DNA of 64,000 nt, taken from NCBI GenBank assembly GCA_963695105.1, contig CAVOGC010000040.1:62001-126000 (forward strand). The letters are read 5' to 3'. Within the stretch, counting starts at the first letter, position 1. Each line of letters opens with the position of its first letter. This DNA comes from Competibacter sp963695105 (GTDB taxonomy: Bacteria > Pseudomonadota > Gammaproteobacteria > Competibacterales > Competibacteraceae). Positions 11,924 through 19,820 of the stretch are shown here, piece after piece. The translations under genes were made by a program, and so were the position numbers. Below the pieces are notes generated by a model. The model was not told where the DNA came from and made no database searches. It saw nothing but the letters and a program-made list of their open reading frames with translations.

Positions 11924-13626
11924 TGTCCGGGCCTCGCGCGGCCGATGGCGCGGCTGAGCAGGATCACCGGCCCGATGCCAGCCAGCACGATGGCCAGGGC
12001 GAAGCTGGCCGAATCCGCCAGCCGCTCGTCCGAAGCCAGCTCGTAGGTCCGCACCGCCAGCGTATTGAAATTGAACGGCCGCAGAATCAGCGTCGCCGGC
12101 AGTTCCTTGAGCACGTCCACGAACACCAGCAACAGCGCGGTCAACAAACTGCCGCGCAGAATCGGCACATGCACCCGCCACAGCACCGCCCGCGGCGTCG
12201 CGCCCAAGGCGCGGGCGGCATCGTCCATGTTCGGCCGGATGCGGGTCAGCCCCGCTTCCACGCTGTGCAGCGCCACCGGCAGAAAGCGCGCGCAGTAGGC
12301 GAACAGCAGCGCGGCCAGCGTCCCGCTCAGCAGCAGCCCGGTGGAAACGCCGAACCAGTCCCGCGCCCAGCCATCCACGCTCCGGTCGATGGCGGCGAAC
12401 GGCAGCATCACCCCAATGGCGATCACCGTGCCGGGCACCGCGTAGCCCAGGCCGGCGCCGCGCACCGCCAGCCGGACCAGGGGACGGGGTCGCAACCGTT
12501 GTCCGTACCCTAGCAGCAGCGCCAGCAGCAAGGCCAGCCCGGCCGCCCCGGCTGCCAGCAGCAGGCTGTTCGCCGTCAGATGCAGGAAGCGCGCATCCAG
12601 CACCTGGGGCGCGGTCCGCGCCGCCCAGACCACCAGTACGCCCGCCGGGATCAGAAAGCCGAACAGCAGCGGAATCGAGCAGGCCAGCGCCGCCAGTCCG
12701 CGAAGCTGGCCCCGCAACGGCAGACGCGGCGGCCGGTGCTGGCGGGCGCTGGTCGGGTGAAACCGCGCCTGCCGTCGCGACAGCCGCTCCATGACCAGCA
12801 GGGCGAAGACAAACAACAGCAGCAGCGTGGCCAGTTGCGCGGCGGCGGTGGCGTCGCCCATCCCGAACCAGACCCGAAAGATGCCGGTGGTGAAGGTGCC
12901 GACCCCGAAATACTGCACGGCGCCGTAGTCGGCCAGCGCCTCCATCTGCACCAGCGACACCCCGGCGATCAGCGACGGCCGCGCCAGGGGCAGCGCGACG
13001 CCGAAGAAGCGCCGCCACGGACCGGCGCCCAGGCTGCGGCTGACCTCCAGCACCGCCGCCGACTGTTCGAGAAACGCCGCGCGCGCCAGCAGGTAGACAT
13101 AGGGGTACAGCACCAGCGCCAGCATCGCGATCGCCCCCGGCAGCGAGCGGATTTCGGGAAACCAGTAATCGTGCCGGCTCCAGCCGAAGGTTTCGCGCAG
13201 GACGGTTTGCAGCGGGCCGGCGAAATCCAGCAGGCCGGTATAGGTGTAGGCGATGATGTAGGCGGGAACCGCCATCGGCAGCAGCAGCGCCCATTCGAAC
13301 AGCCGCCGGCCCGGGAACTCGCACACGCCCGTCAGCCACGCGGCCGGCACCCCGATCAACAGCGTGCCGACGCCGACCCCGAGCATCAGCAACACGGAGT
13401 CGGCGATGTAACCGGCCAGCACGGTATCGACCAGATGCCGCCACACCGCGCCCGCCGGTTGCAGCGCGGTAACGAACACGGTCAGCACCGGCAGCGCCAG
13501 CAACAAAGCGGTTCCGACCACCAGCAGAGTCCAGCGGTCGACCCGCGCGGCCAGCGCCACGAGCCCCTTCGCTTCTCGCGAGGGAGCGTCGGGGTGGGGA
13601 GAGGTCCGGGACGGGTCTACTTCCAC
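11920..13626 (-). CDS. fbpB: Iron(III) ABC transporter, fused permease
   Basis: The product is about 568 residues, with some twelve hydrophobic segments in two homologous permease halves, as in FbpB/SfuB. The first segment is LLVVGTALLLALPVLTVFVT near residue 34. An EAA-like loop occurs in each half (for example LEVSRSLGAGPWRRFFGVAL in the first and DDAARALGATPRAVLWRVHV in the second). The proposed GTG start at 13626 overlaps the end of fbpA by about 10 bases. The Shine-Dalgarno match is weak, consistent with coupled translation. The protein is the inner-membrane channel for ferric iron delivered by FbpA. Confidence 0.9.
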   Translation of the reverse strand: MEVDPSRTSPHPDAPSREAKGLVALAARVDRWTLLVVGTALLLALPVLTVFVTALQPAGAVWRHLVDTVLAGYIADSVLLMLGVGVGTLLIGVPAAWLTGVCEFPGRRLFEWALLLPMAVPAYIIAYTYTGLLDFAGPLQTVLRETFGWSRHDYWFPEIRSLPGAIAMLALVLYPYVYLLARAAFLEQSAAVLEVSRSLGAGPWRRFFGVALPLARPSLIAGVSLVQMEALADYGAVQYFGVGTFTTGIFRVWFGMGDATAAAQLATLLLLFVFALLVMERLSRRQARFHPTSARQHRPPRLPLRGQLRGLAALACSIPLLFGFLIPAGVLVVWAARTAPQVLDARFLHLTANSLLLAAGAAGLALLLALLLGYGQRLRPRPLVRLAVRGAGLGYAVPGTVIAIGVMLPFAAIDRSVDGWARDWFGVSTGLLLSGTLAALLFAYCARFLPVALHSVEAGLTRIRPNMDDAARALGATPRAVLWRVHVPILRGSLLTALLLVFVDVLKELPATLILRPFNFNTLAVRTYELASDERLADSASFALAIVLAGIGPVILLSRAIGRARPGQ

Positions 13627-14651
13627 CCAGCCCGGTCCATCAGGCGCACGGCGGCGGCGTTCAGTTCGCCCAGTTTAGCCACGTTGAGCGTATCGGCCTT
13701 GAACTCGCCCCAGGATTCGAGGGTGGCGCTGGGCGGAATGGCCGGATTGACCGGATATTCGTTGTTCACGTCGGCATACCAGCGTTGCGCCGAGTCGCTG
13801 GCCAGGAATTCCAGCAGCTTGACCGCGTGATCGCGGTTGCGGGCGTGGGCGGTGACGCCAGCGCCGCTGACGTTGACATGCACGCCGGTGCTCTTGGCGT
13901 CGGGCCAGAACACCGCGACCTTGGCCGCCGCCTCCCGTTCCGCCGGGTCTTGCGAGTTCACCATGCCGCCCAGGTAGTAGGTGTTGGCCAGGGTGACATC
14001 GCACTCTCCAGCGGCCACGGCCTTGATCTGGTCGCGATCGCCGCCCTTGGGCGGGCGGGCGAAGTTGGCGACCAGGCCCTTGGCCCAGGCTTCGGTTTTG
14101 GCTTCGCCGTGATGGGCGATCATCCCCGCCACCAGCGATTGATTGTAAATGCTGTCGGAGGAACGCACGCAGACCTTGTCCCGCCATTTCGACGCGGCCA
14201 GATCCTCATAAGTCGAGAGTTCCGCCGGCTTGACCCGGTCCTTGGCGTACACGATCGGCCGGGCACGGACCGATAGTCCGTACCAGTAACCCTCGGGATC
14301 GCGATAGGCGGCCGGTATGCGCTTCGCGAGATCTTCGGATTGCACCGCTTGCAGCACACCCGCCTGACGGGCGGCGGCCAACCGGCCGGCATCCGAGGTC
14401 AGCAACACATCCGCCGGCGTGTTGGCACCTTCGCTTTGCAGGCGCTGCAACAGCGCCTCTTCCTTGCCGGTCACCAGGTTGACGGCGATGCCGGTCTGTT
14501 TGCTGAAAACGTCCAGCAACGGCTTGATCAAGTCTTCCTTGCGCGCCGAATAGATGTTGACCTCCTCGGCCGCCAACGACGGCGATGTCAGCAGGCCGGT
14601 CAACAAGCAAAACATGGGGAATAAGATGCTGGGTTTTGACAACTTGGGCAT
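13617..14651 (-). CDS. fbpA: Iron(III)-binding periplasmic protein
   Basis: The product is 344 residues with a signal peptide ending near SPSLAAEE. The mature N-terminus VNIYSARKEDLIKPLLDVFS is characteristic of FbpA/FutA-type ferric-binding proteins. A Tyr pair typical of ferric-iron ligation is visible in ANTYYLGGMVNS. GGAGAGG lies 6 bases before ATG 14651; the open frame extends upstream but without a leader-like sequence. It is the first gene of an fbpA-fbpB-fbpC operon with a Fur-like operator about 60 bases upstream. It binds Fe3+ in the periplasm and hands it to FbpB. Confidence 0.93.
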   Translation of the reverse strand: MPKLSKPSILFPMFCLLTGLLTSPSLAAEEVNIYSARKEDLIKPLLDVFSKQTGIAVNLVTGKEEALLQRLQSEGANTPADVLLTSDAGRLAAARQAGVLQAVQSEDLAKRIPAAYRDPEGYWYGLSVRARPIVYAKDRVKPAELSTYEDLAASKWRDKVCVRSSDSIYNQSLVAGMIAHHGEAKTEAWAKGLVANFARPPKGGDRDQIKAVAAGECDVTLANTYYLGGMVNSQDPAEREAAAKVAVFWPDAKSTGVHVNVSGAGVTAHARNRDHAVKLLEFLASDSAQRWYADVNNEYPVNPAIPPSATLESWGEFKADTLNVAKLGELNAAAVRLMDRAGWK

Positions 14652-14710
14652 GAACCTCTCCGGGGAATTAGAGGAATGTCGAGAAATCATTTGAACGCGG
14701 CTATTCTTTA

Positions 14711-14729
14711 AATGATAGTTATTCTCATT
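14711..14729 (-). promoter_or_regulatory. Fur box upstream of fbpA
   Basis: TGATAGTTATTCTCA at 14713-14727 fits the 7-1-7 Fur consensus (TGATAAT-N-ATTATCA). Each half matches 6 of 7 positions. It lies about 60 bases upstream of the fbpA start in an A/T-rich stretch, where a promoter would be expected. By known Fur logic the fbpABC operon would be repressed when ferrous iron is plentiful. The match is seen in the sequence; regulation is inferred. Confidence 0.75.
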
Positions 14730-14888
14730 TGACCTGTAAAGACTTGCCTGTAAATAAAAAATAGTTGATAAAAACACTCGTTGTTTATTTGATTAAATCA
14801 GAGTCGGCAACCGGTTTTGCAGACGGAAACCGTCGGTCCCCGTACCGCTCCCAACCCCATGAGTCATTCCTTTTTCCCTTGAAAAATA

Positions 14889-14960
14889 ATGAAGACCCAC
14901 GGCCAGCGCGACCGGGCCGCCGCCCTGCTCGACGTGGGCCGCACTACCCTGTGGAAATAA
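14889..14960 (+). pseudogene. Scrap of a Fis-type helix-turn-helix (response regulator C-terminus)
   Basis: A 23-codon frame ending at TAA 14958-14960 encodes QRDRAAALLDVGRTTLWK. This matches the final DNA-binding helix pair of NtrC-family and Fis-type regulators (compare NRTRAAELLGISRxTLYRK). The upstream domains are absent, so this is a leftover of a deleted regulator rather than a gene. Confidence 0.4.
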
Positions 14961-14993
14961 AGATGCAGGGCTTTCGCTTCGGATTAAGGACCG

Positions 14994-15047
14994 TTCGCTT
15001 CATCCGTTCGACCCTTCGACAGCCTCAGGGCGAACGGATGAAGCGAA
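14994..15047. repeat. 17-bp perfect inverted repeat (dispersed palindromic element type)
   Basis: TTCGCTTCATCCGTTCG (14994-15010) is perfectly repeated in inverse at 15031-15047 around a 20-base loop. The loop and inner arm contain CTTCGACAGCCTCAGGGCGA, which resembles the abundant CCTTCGACAGGCTCAGGGCGA family of intergenic repeats in many proteobacterial genomes. A partial third copy of one arm (GCTTTCGCTTC, about 14970-14980) lies just outside. The element sits between fbpA and the cytochrome c4 gene, beside the Fis scrap. Confidence 0.7.
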
Positions 15048-15280
15048 AGTCCTGAATGAAAGAAATTGGTCTTGATGATTGATCCCTGACAAAGAGACGG
15101 CTATCGTTAGAAACCGTGCGTGAATTACCTAACGATACTGGAGTCCAGCTTCCTTTTTAGCGATTGATTTTGAATGATTTTTTCGGAAGCATTCAATGCA
15201 GCAAAACCCCTGGCCGGGCACGCCGAACAGCGTACCGCATTTCTAAATAACTCCAATCCGGAACCACTGAAGAGGGCGAT

Positions 15281-15895
15281 ATGATCCGATCCGTACTGCG
15301 GCAATTGTTGATATTGGGCATTGGCGGCATTTTGGCCGGGGCCGCGCAGGCCGCCGGCGATCCCGCCGCCGGTAAATCCAAGTTCGCGACTTGCGCCGGC
15401 TGTCATGCCATCCCCGGCTATACCAACGCCTACCCCACCTATCACGTCCCCCGGCTGGGCGGCCAGCACGCCGACTACATCATCATCGCGCTCAAGGCCT
15501 ACCAGGCCGGCGAGCGCACGCACCCCACCATGCATGCCAACGCTTTTTCGCTCAACGAGCAGGATATGCAGGACATCGCCGCCTATCTGGCCAGCTTCCC
15601 CGCCGCCGCCGCGCCCTATCCAACCCAGGGCGACGCCGCCGCCGGCAAGACCAAAAGCGCGACCTGCGTGGCCTGTCACGGCGCGGACGGCAACGGCAAC
15701 ATTCCCATTTATCCCCGGCTGGCCGGCCAGCACGAAGATTATCTGCGTAAGGTGCTGAGCGACTATCAGAGCGGCGCCCGCAATAACGCCGTCATGAGCG
15801 GCATGGCCAAACCGCTGTCGCCGCAGGACGTGGCCGACCTCGCCAGCTATTTCGCCAGCCAGCCCAAAGGCTTGGTGACCGTCCAGCAGGAGTGA
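15281..15895 (+). CDS. Diheme cytochrome c4
   Basis: The product is 204 residues with a signal peptide ending near GAAQA. Two c-type heme motifs are present: CAGCH in the first half and CVACHG in the second, each followed by a distal Met region (MHANAFSLNEQD and MSGMAKPLSPQD). The two halves are homologous (PRLGGQHADYI versus PRLAGQHEDYL), the classic cytochrome c4 arrangement. It is a periplasmic electron carrier to terminal oxidases such as cbb3. GAAGAGG precedes the ATG. It appears monocistronic. Confidence 0.93.
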   Translation: MIRSVLRQLLILGIGGILAGAAQAAGDPAAGKSKFATCAGCHAIPGYTNAYPTYHVPRLGGQHADYIIIALKAYQAGERTHPTMHANAFSLNEQDMQDIAAYLASFPAAAAPYPTQGDAAAGKTKSATCVACHGADGNGNIPIYPRLAGQHEDYLRKVLSDYQSGARNNAVMSGMAKPLSPQDVADLASYFASQPKGLVTVQQE

Positions 15896-15899
15896 GCGC

Positions 15900-16130
15900 C
15901 GCCCGACTCGCTCCGGCCAGAACTCCCGCGCCAACCAAAACTCCAGATCGTCGCTGAGCGAATCGGCGCTCCTGACCCTCGTACTTCCGCCGGCACTCGG
16001 AACAGGCCCGCTTGCGGGCCTGCCCATCTGAATCCGGCGTGGAAGCCATCACGCCGGCCTGGGCGGCGTACTCCCATTCCAGTTCGGCCAGCGGTAAACC
16101 ATAACACCGCCCATCCGCGCCGACAGCCAG
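15900..16130 (-). pseudogene. Possible remnant of a formylglycine-generating (SUMF1-type) protein
   Basis: On the minus strand, in more than one frame, fragments resemble the conserved parts of FGE/SUMF1 domains. LPLAELEWEYAAQAG corresponds to the family motif LPTEAEWEYAARAG. Further on, RSADSLSDDLEFWLAREF resembles the family ending RSA..R.s.d....GFRLAR. The order is right but frame changes and missing segments rule out a functional protein. The remainder of 15896-16384 holds nothing I can identify apart from the promoter region of the next gene. Confidence 0.4.
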
Positions 16131-16384
16131 GCAGCGCGGTCCATTGCTTCCCTCGAACTCACCCGCGTCGGGCGCCGACACCAGCCCGACTCCAGCGGCA
16201 CGGGCGCCGTTCGGACGGCCGGCTGTCCGCCGGTGGCGCTCCACCCGAAGGGAGACGGTGCGGGAGGCGGTACGGGAAGCGCTTTTTCCCCGAACAGCCA
16301 ACGGGCGCGTTGCTTTTGCACCCGGCCGCTCTCAGAATTGTCAAAGGATATAAAACCAACCATGACCACGGTCGGGAGACACTC

Positions 16385-17059
16385 ATGCACGCTCATCATT
16401 CAGGCAAGAATTGGCTTGTCGCCGTCGCCATCGGCGCGGCATTATCGGGTTGCGCCACCAACCCCGACGGTACCACGAACGACCAGCAGGCGACCGTCGC
16501 CCAGGGCGCGGTGTTTGGGGCGGTCGTGGGTGGCCTGCTCGGGGCCGCCGTCAGCAACAACCGGGGCCGGGGCGCTTTGATCGGCGCGGCCGCCGGGGGC
16601 TTGATCGGCGCCGGCATCGGCAGCTCCATCGCCGAACGCAAGGCCCAGTACGCCAACGAAGAAGACTTTCTGGTCGCGGAAATCCGCCGTAACCAGGAGT
16701 TCATTCGGGAAGCCGACGCCCAGAACCGCCAGCTTTACCAGGAAATCGCCCAACTGGACCGCGAATCGCGGCGGCTGGCCCGGCAATATCGGGCGGGCAA
16801 AGCCTCGCGGGACGCCCTCGTCCAGCAAAAAACCAGCCTGGAAAAACAACTGGCCAAGGCCAAGCAGATCAACTCGCTGGCCGAAAAACAACTGGCCGAC
16901 GCCGATCAGGTTTATAAGGAATCCCGGCAGACGCGGGGACCGCAGGATCAATACACCCGCCAACTGGAATCCAATCTGGTCGAATTGAAGGAAACTCGCC
17001 AGCAATCCAGCCAGAACGTCGCCAGCTTGCAGCGGATTTACGACAGCATGTCCATCTAG
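16385..17059 (+). CDS. Glycine-zipper, coiled-coil lipoprotein
   Basis: The product is 224 residues. A lipobox (ALSGC, Cys23) ends the signal peptide. Residues about 40-85 form a glycine-zipper membrane segment (GAVFGAVVGGLLGAA and GALIGAAAGGLIGAGIG). The remaining 140 residues are a charged, Gln-rich coiled coil. Such proteins sit in or at the outer membrane. GGGAGAC precedes ATG 16385. It is the first of four plus-strand envelope genes (to 19786) that face the minus-strand SEDS/PBP-like operon. The specific function is unknown. Confidence 0.75.
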   Translation: MHAHHSGKNWLVAVAIGAALSGCATNPDGTTNDQQATVAQGAVFGAVVGGLLGAAVSNNRGRGALIGAAAGGLIGAGIGSSIAERKAQYANEEDFLVAEIRRNQEFIREADAQNRQLYQEIAQLDRESRRLARQYRAGKASRDALVQQKTSLEKQLAKAKQINSLAEKQLADADQVYKESRQTRGPQDQYTRQLESNLVELKETRQQSSQNVASLQRIYDSMSI

Positions 17060-17126
17060 CACAACGTCCGAAAGCATCCCCCTCGCCCACCGTCGGGCGG
17101 ACAAGGGAGGATGGGAGGTCACCATC

Positions 17127-17627
17127 ATGGGATTCACACGCGGTTACGCCAGTATCCTGAGCCTGCTCCTGCTGGGCGCTTGCGCCACCGACCCGACCAA
17201 CGATCCGCACGGCGGCGGATTCTTCGGCGGCGTGCGCGGACTGGCGGCCGGCGACTACGAAACCCGCCAGCAGGGCTTGCAAGGGCAGCGGGACGACAGC
17301 TTGAACCAACTGCGCGCCCTGCGGGAAGAAGGCGCCTATCTGGAAGCCGAACGGCAGATGAAAGCCGACGAGGTGGCCGAACAGCGCCGCCAGTTGGCCT
17401 CGCTCAAGGCCAGAAACCGGGCGCTCGCCAGACGGGTCGATCAGTTGAAGCGATCCAAATCCGCCACCGAGCAGCGCACGGCGGAATTGCAGCGCCAGCA
17501 ACAGCAGTTGGACCGAGGCATTCAGGAGTTCGAGACCCAGCTCGACAAGGGTCAACTGACCGCCGCCCAGGCCGATTCGAAACGGCTCAGCCTGGAACGG
17601 CAGTACGACGCCATCAAGAATCTTTGA
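17127..17627 (+). CDS. Coiled-coil lipoprotein
   Basis: The product is 166 residues with a lipobox (LLLLGAC, Cys19). A short glycine-rich stretch (GGGFFGGVRGLAAGDY) is followed by a long coiled coil rich in Gln, Arg and Glu. This repeats the architecture of the preceding gene (short glycine segment, then coiled coil) on a smaller scale, suggesting related roles in the envelope. GGGAGGT lies about 8 bases before the ATG. The gap to the previous gene is 67 bases and to the next 24 bases, so an operon is likely. I recognise no named family. Confidence 0.7.
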   Translation: MGFTRGYASILSLLLLGACATDPTNDPHGGGFFGGVRGLAAGDYETRQQGLQGQRDDSLNQLRALREEGAYLEAERQMKADEVAEQRRQLASLKARNRALARRVDQLKRSKSATEQRTAELQRQQQQLDRGIQEFETQLDKGQLTAAQADSKRLSLERQYDAIKNL

Positions 17628-17651
17628 GGCGCGGCACGCGAGGCGCCAAGC

Positions 17652-18353
17652 ATGAACGATGTTTGCCGGATGCCGGCGCTGCTGCTGGCGGCATGGATCG
17701 CCGCGACGCCGGCGGCGCTGGCCCAGGACAGCGAACGGAACCGCTATTTCGTCCAGCAAATGATCGAAATGGCCGCCACCGACAACGAGCAGGGCGTGGT
17801 GAACATGCAGCGGATGCTGGAGCAGAACCCGCGGCCGGCGGCGCCCGACCCGGCGGCGGCGCGCGCCGCCTTTCAGCGCGGTCTGACTCTGTTTGGGCAA
17901 GATGCGCTGGACGCGGCGCTGGAGGCCTTTCAGCAGGCGGGCCGGGACGATCCCGGCAACGCCGACGCCGCCAACTACGCCGGACTGGTCTACCGCAAGA
18001 TGGGCCGCTTTCCCGAAGCGGAGGCCGCCCTGCAGCAGGCGCTCGCCCTCGAACCCACCCGAGCCGTGGCCTGGTTCCAGCTCGCTCAGGTCTACGGTTT
18101 GGAAAACGACGCCAATCGCGCGCTGGGCGCTTTGGCCAACACCTACCGCTTCGCCCAAAATCAGATGCGCGCCGAGGAAATTCTGCGCAACATCGCCGAA
18201 AACGAGGCGGCCGACAGCCTGCGCAACGCCGCCCTGGAAACCTTGCGGCTGTTCCACCTGCCCGCCGAAGCCGTCATCGTACCGCCGTTGCCGGCCAACC
18301 CCGGCGGCATCGTCCCGATGAACAGCGCGCCGAGCCCGGCCCGGGCGCCATGA
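17652..18353 (+). CDS. Periplasmic TPR-repeat protein
   Basis: The product is 233 residues with a signal peptide ending near TPAALAQ. The region about 55-165 contains tetratricopeptide repeats (AFQRGLTLFGQDALDAALEA, NYAGLVYRKMGRFPEAEAAL, WFQLAQVYGLENDANRALGA). The N-terminal YFVQQMIEMAATDNEQGVV and the repeats match the following protein closely, so the two genes are tandem paralogues. This copy lacks the protease domain. Its stop overlaps the next start as ATGA. TPR domains bind partner proteins; the partner is unknown. Confidence 0.75.
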   Translation: MNDVCRMPALLLAAWIAATPAALAQDSERNRYFVQQMIEMAATDNEQGVVNMQRMLEQNPRPAAPDPAAARAAFQRGLTLFGQDALDAALEAFQQAGRDDPGNADAANYAGLVYRKMGRFPEAEAALQQALALEPTRAVAWFQLAQVYGLENDANRALGALANTYRFAQNQMRAEEILRNIAENEAADSLRNAALETLRLFHLPAEAVIVPPLPANPGGIVPMNSAPSPARAP

Positions 18354-19786
18354 ATTTTCCGCCGCTCAGCTTTCGTGGCTTGGCGCTGGCGCTGGCGCTG
18401 GCGCTGGCCGGCGCTTTGCCCGCCTCGGCCAGTCAATACGAAACCATCGATTATTACGTCCAGCAAATGATCGCCCTGGCCAACGCCAACGAAGAAGCCG
18501 GCGTGATGACCTTCCGGGAACAGATGGAAAACCTGCCACGGCCGGAGCCCGGCGATGCCCGGCAGGCCGACCCTTTCAAGCAACGCGGCCAGGAACAATT
18601 GACGGGCGGCCAACTAAAGGACGCGCTGGCTGCGTTCCGCCAGGCCTTCATCGCCAATCCCGCCGATCCGGAAATCGCCGGCGCGCTCGGCCTGACCTAC
18701 CTGCGGTCGCGCCGCTTCAAAGAGGCGGAGCGACTGTTGGTCTACGCGCTGTCCCTGGCGCCGGCCCGTTCGGCATCCTGGCTCGCTCTGGGGCAGGTCT
18801 ACGGCCAGCAGGGCGATGCCCGCCGGGCGGGTGGCGCGTTCGCCAACGCCTACCGCTTCGCCCAGGACCGGTCGCGGGTGTCCGAGCAACTGCGGCAACT
18901 GGCCACCACCGATCCGGTGGATGCCGTCCGCATCGGCGCGTTGCAAGCCTTGCAGTCGGCGCGGCCAGCGCCCGCCGCCGCCAAGCCCGCTCCGTCCGCC
19001 CCTCCTCCGTCCCAGCCGGCCGCGCCGGTCCGGCCGGCGGTCAATTCCAGCCGTGCGCCCGAAGTCCAAACCGACCCTCCCCCCACGGCGGCCGGCGGCC
19101 TGCTCGGCTCGCTGAAACAAAGTCTGGCCACGCTGGTAAAGCCGGCGGGTTCCGTCGCGGCGGGACCAGCCGCGACGGCGGCGGATAACGGCAATCCAGG
19201 ACAACGCATTTACCGGCGCGGCATGCCGCTCACCTGCCTGATCGTCACTTTCCGGGATGGCAAAACCGCCAATCTGGGCAGCGGCCTGCTGGTGTCGCCG
19301 GACGGGCTGGTCATCACCAACAACCACGTCATCGACAAAGCCGAGAACCTGGCGGTCCGCTGCGGCGACCGGGAATCGGTGGCCCGCGTCCGCAAGCGCA
19401 GCAAGGAACCGGACCTGGCCTTGCTGGCCACTTCTCTCAAAAGCAAGGAAAGCTTTATTCTCAACCAAACCTACAACCAGAGCCTGATCGGTCTGGACGT
19501 GTTCGTGATCGGCAACCCCTACGGCCTGGAGAGCACCTTTTCAACCGGCGTGATCAGCGGGCTGCGCGAGATCGACGGAGTCCGCTACATTCAGATTTCC
19601 GCGCCGATCAGCCCCGGCAACAGCGGCGGACCGGTCATCCTGCGGGATGGCACCGTGATCGGCGTCGCCACCATGGGGCTGAAAGTCGGCCAAAACCTCA
19701 ATTTCGCCATCGCCGCGGCCGAGGTGATTTCATCCCCGCTTTTCGCGCCGAAGCAAATGCAAGTCCGCTCGGTAAGCACGCCCTGA
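18350..19786 (+). CDS. TPR and trypsin-like serine protease fusion, exported
   Basis: The product is 478 residues. A signal peptide (ALALALALAGALPASAS) is followed by TPR repeats (about 55-200), a Pro/Ala-rich linker (about 205-265) and a DegP-like chymotrypsin-fold protease. The catalytic triad is present: His326 in ITNNHVID, Asp355 in EPDLALL and Ser425 in GNSGGPV. There is no PDZ domain. The TPR part is paralogous to the preceding protein, and the ATGA overlap implies coupled translation. It likely cleaves or senses envelope proteins bound through the TPRs. Its convergent neighbours are the FHA, SEDS and PBP-like genes. Confidence 0.85.
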   Translation: MNFPPLSFRGLALALALALAGALPASASQYETIDYYVQQMIALANANEEAGVMTFREQMENLPRPEPGDARQADPFKQRGQEQLTGGQLKDALAAFRQAFIANPADPEIAGALGLTYLRSRRFKEAERLLVYALSLAPARSASWLALGQVYGQQGDARRAGGAFANAYRFAQDRSRVSEQLRQLATTDPVDAVRIGALQALQSARPAPAAAKPAPSAPPPSQPAAPVRPAVNSSRAPEVQTDPPPTAAGGLLGSLKQSLATLVKPAGSVAAGPAATAADNGNPGQRIYRRGMPLTCLIVTFRDGKTANLGSGLLVSPDGLVITNNHVIDKAENLAVRCGDRESVARVRKRSKEPDLALLATSLKSKESFILNQTYNQSLIGLDVFVIGNPYGLESTFSTGVISGLREIDGVRYIQISAPISPGNSGGPVILRDGTVIGVATMGLKVGQNLNFAIAAAEVISSPLFAPKQMQVRSVSTP

Positions 19787-19820
19787 GCCGGCCAGCGCCG
19801 CTTCGGGCGCGCGGCGGGGG

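Noticed and set aside
14765..15055. A 96-codon plus-strand frame between fbpA and cytochrome c4
   Set aside because: It crosses the palindromic repeat and the Fis scrap in another frame and has no coherent protein character.
18370..18420. Short tandem GGCGCTGGC-type repeat
   Set aside because: It encodes the Ala-Leu core of the protease signal peptide, so codon bias explains it.
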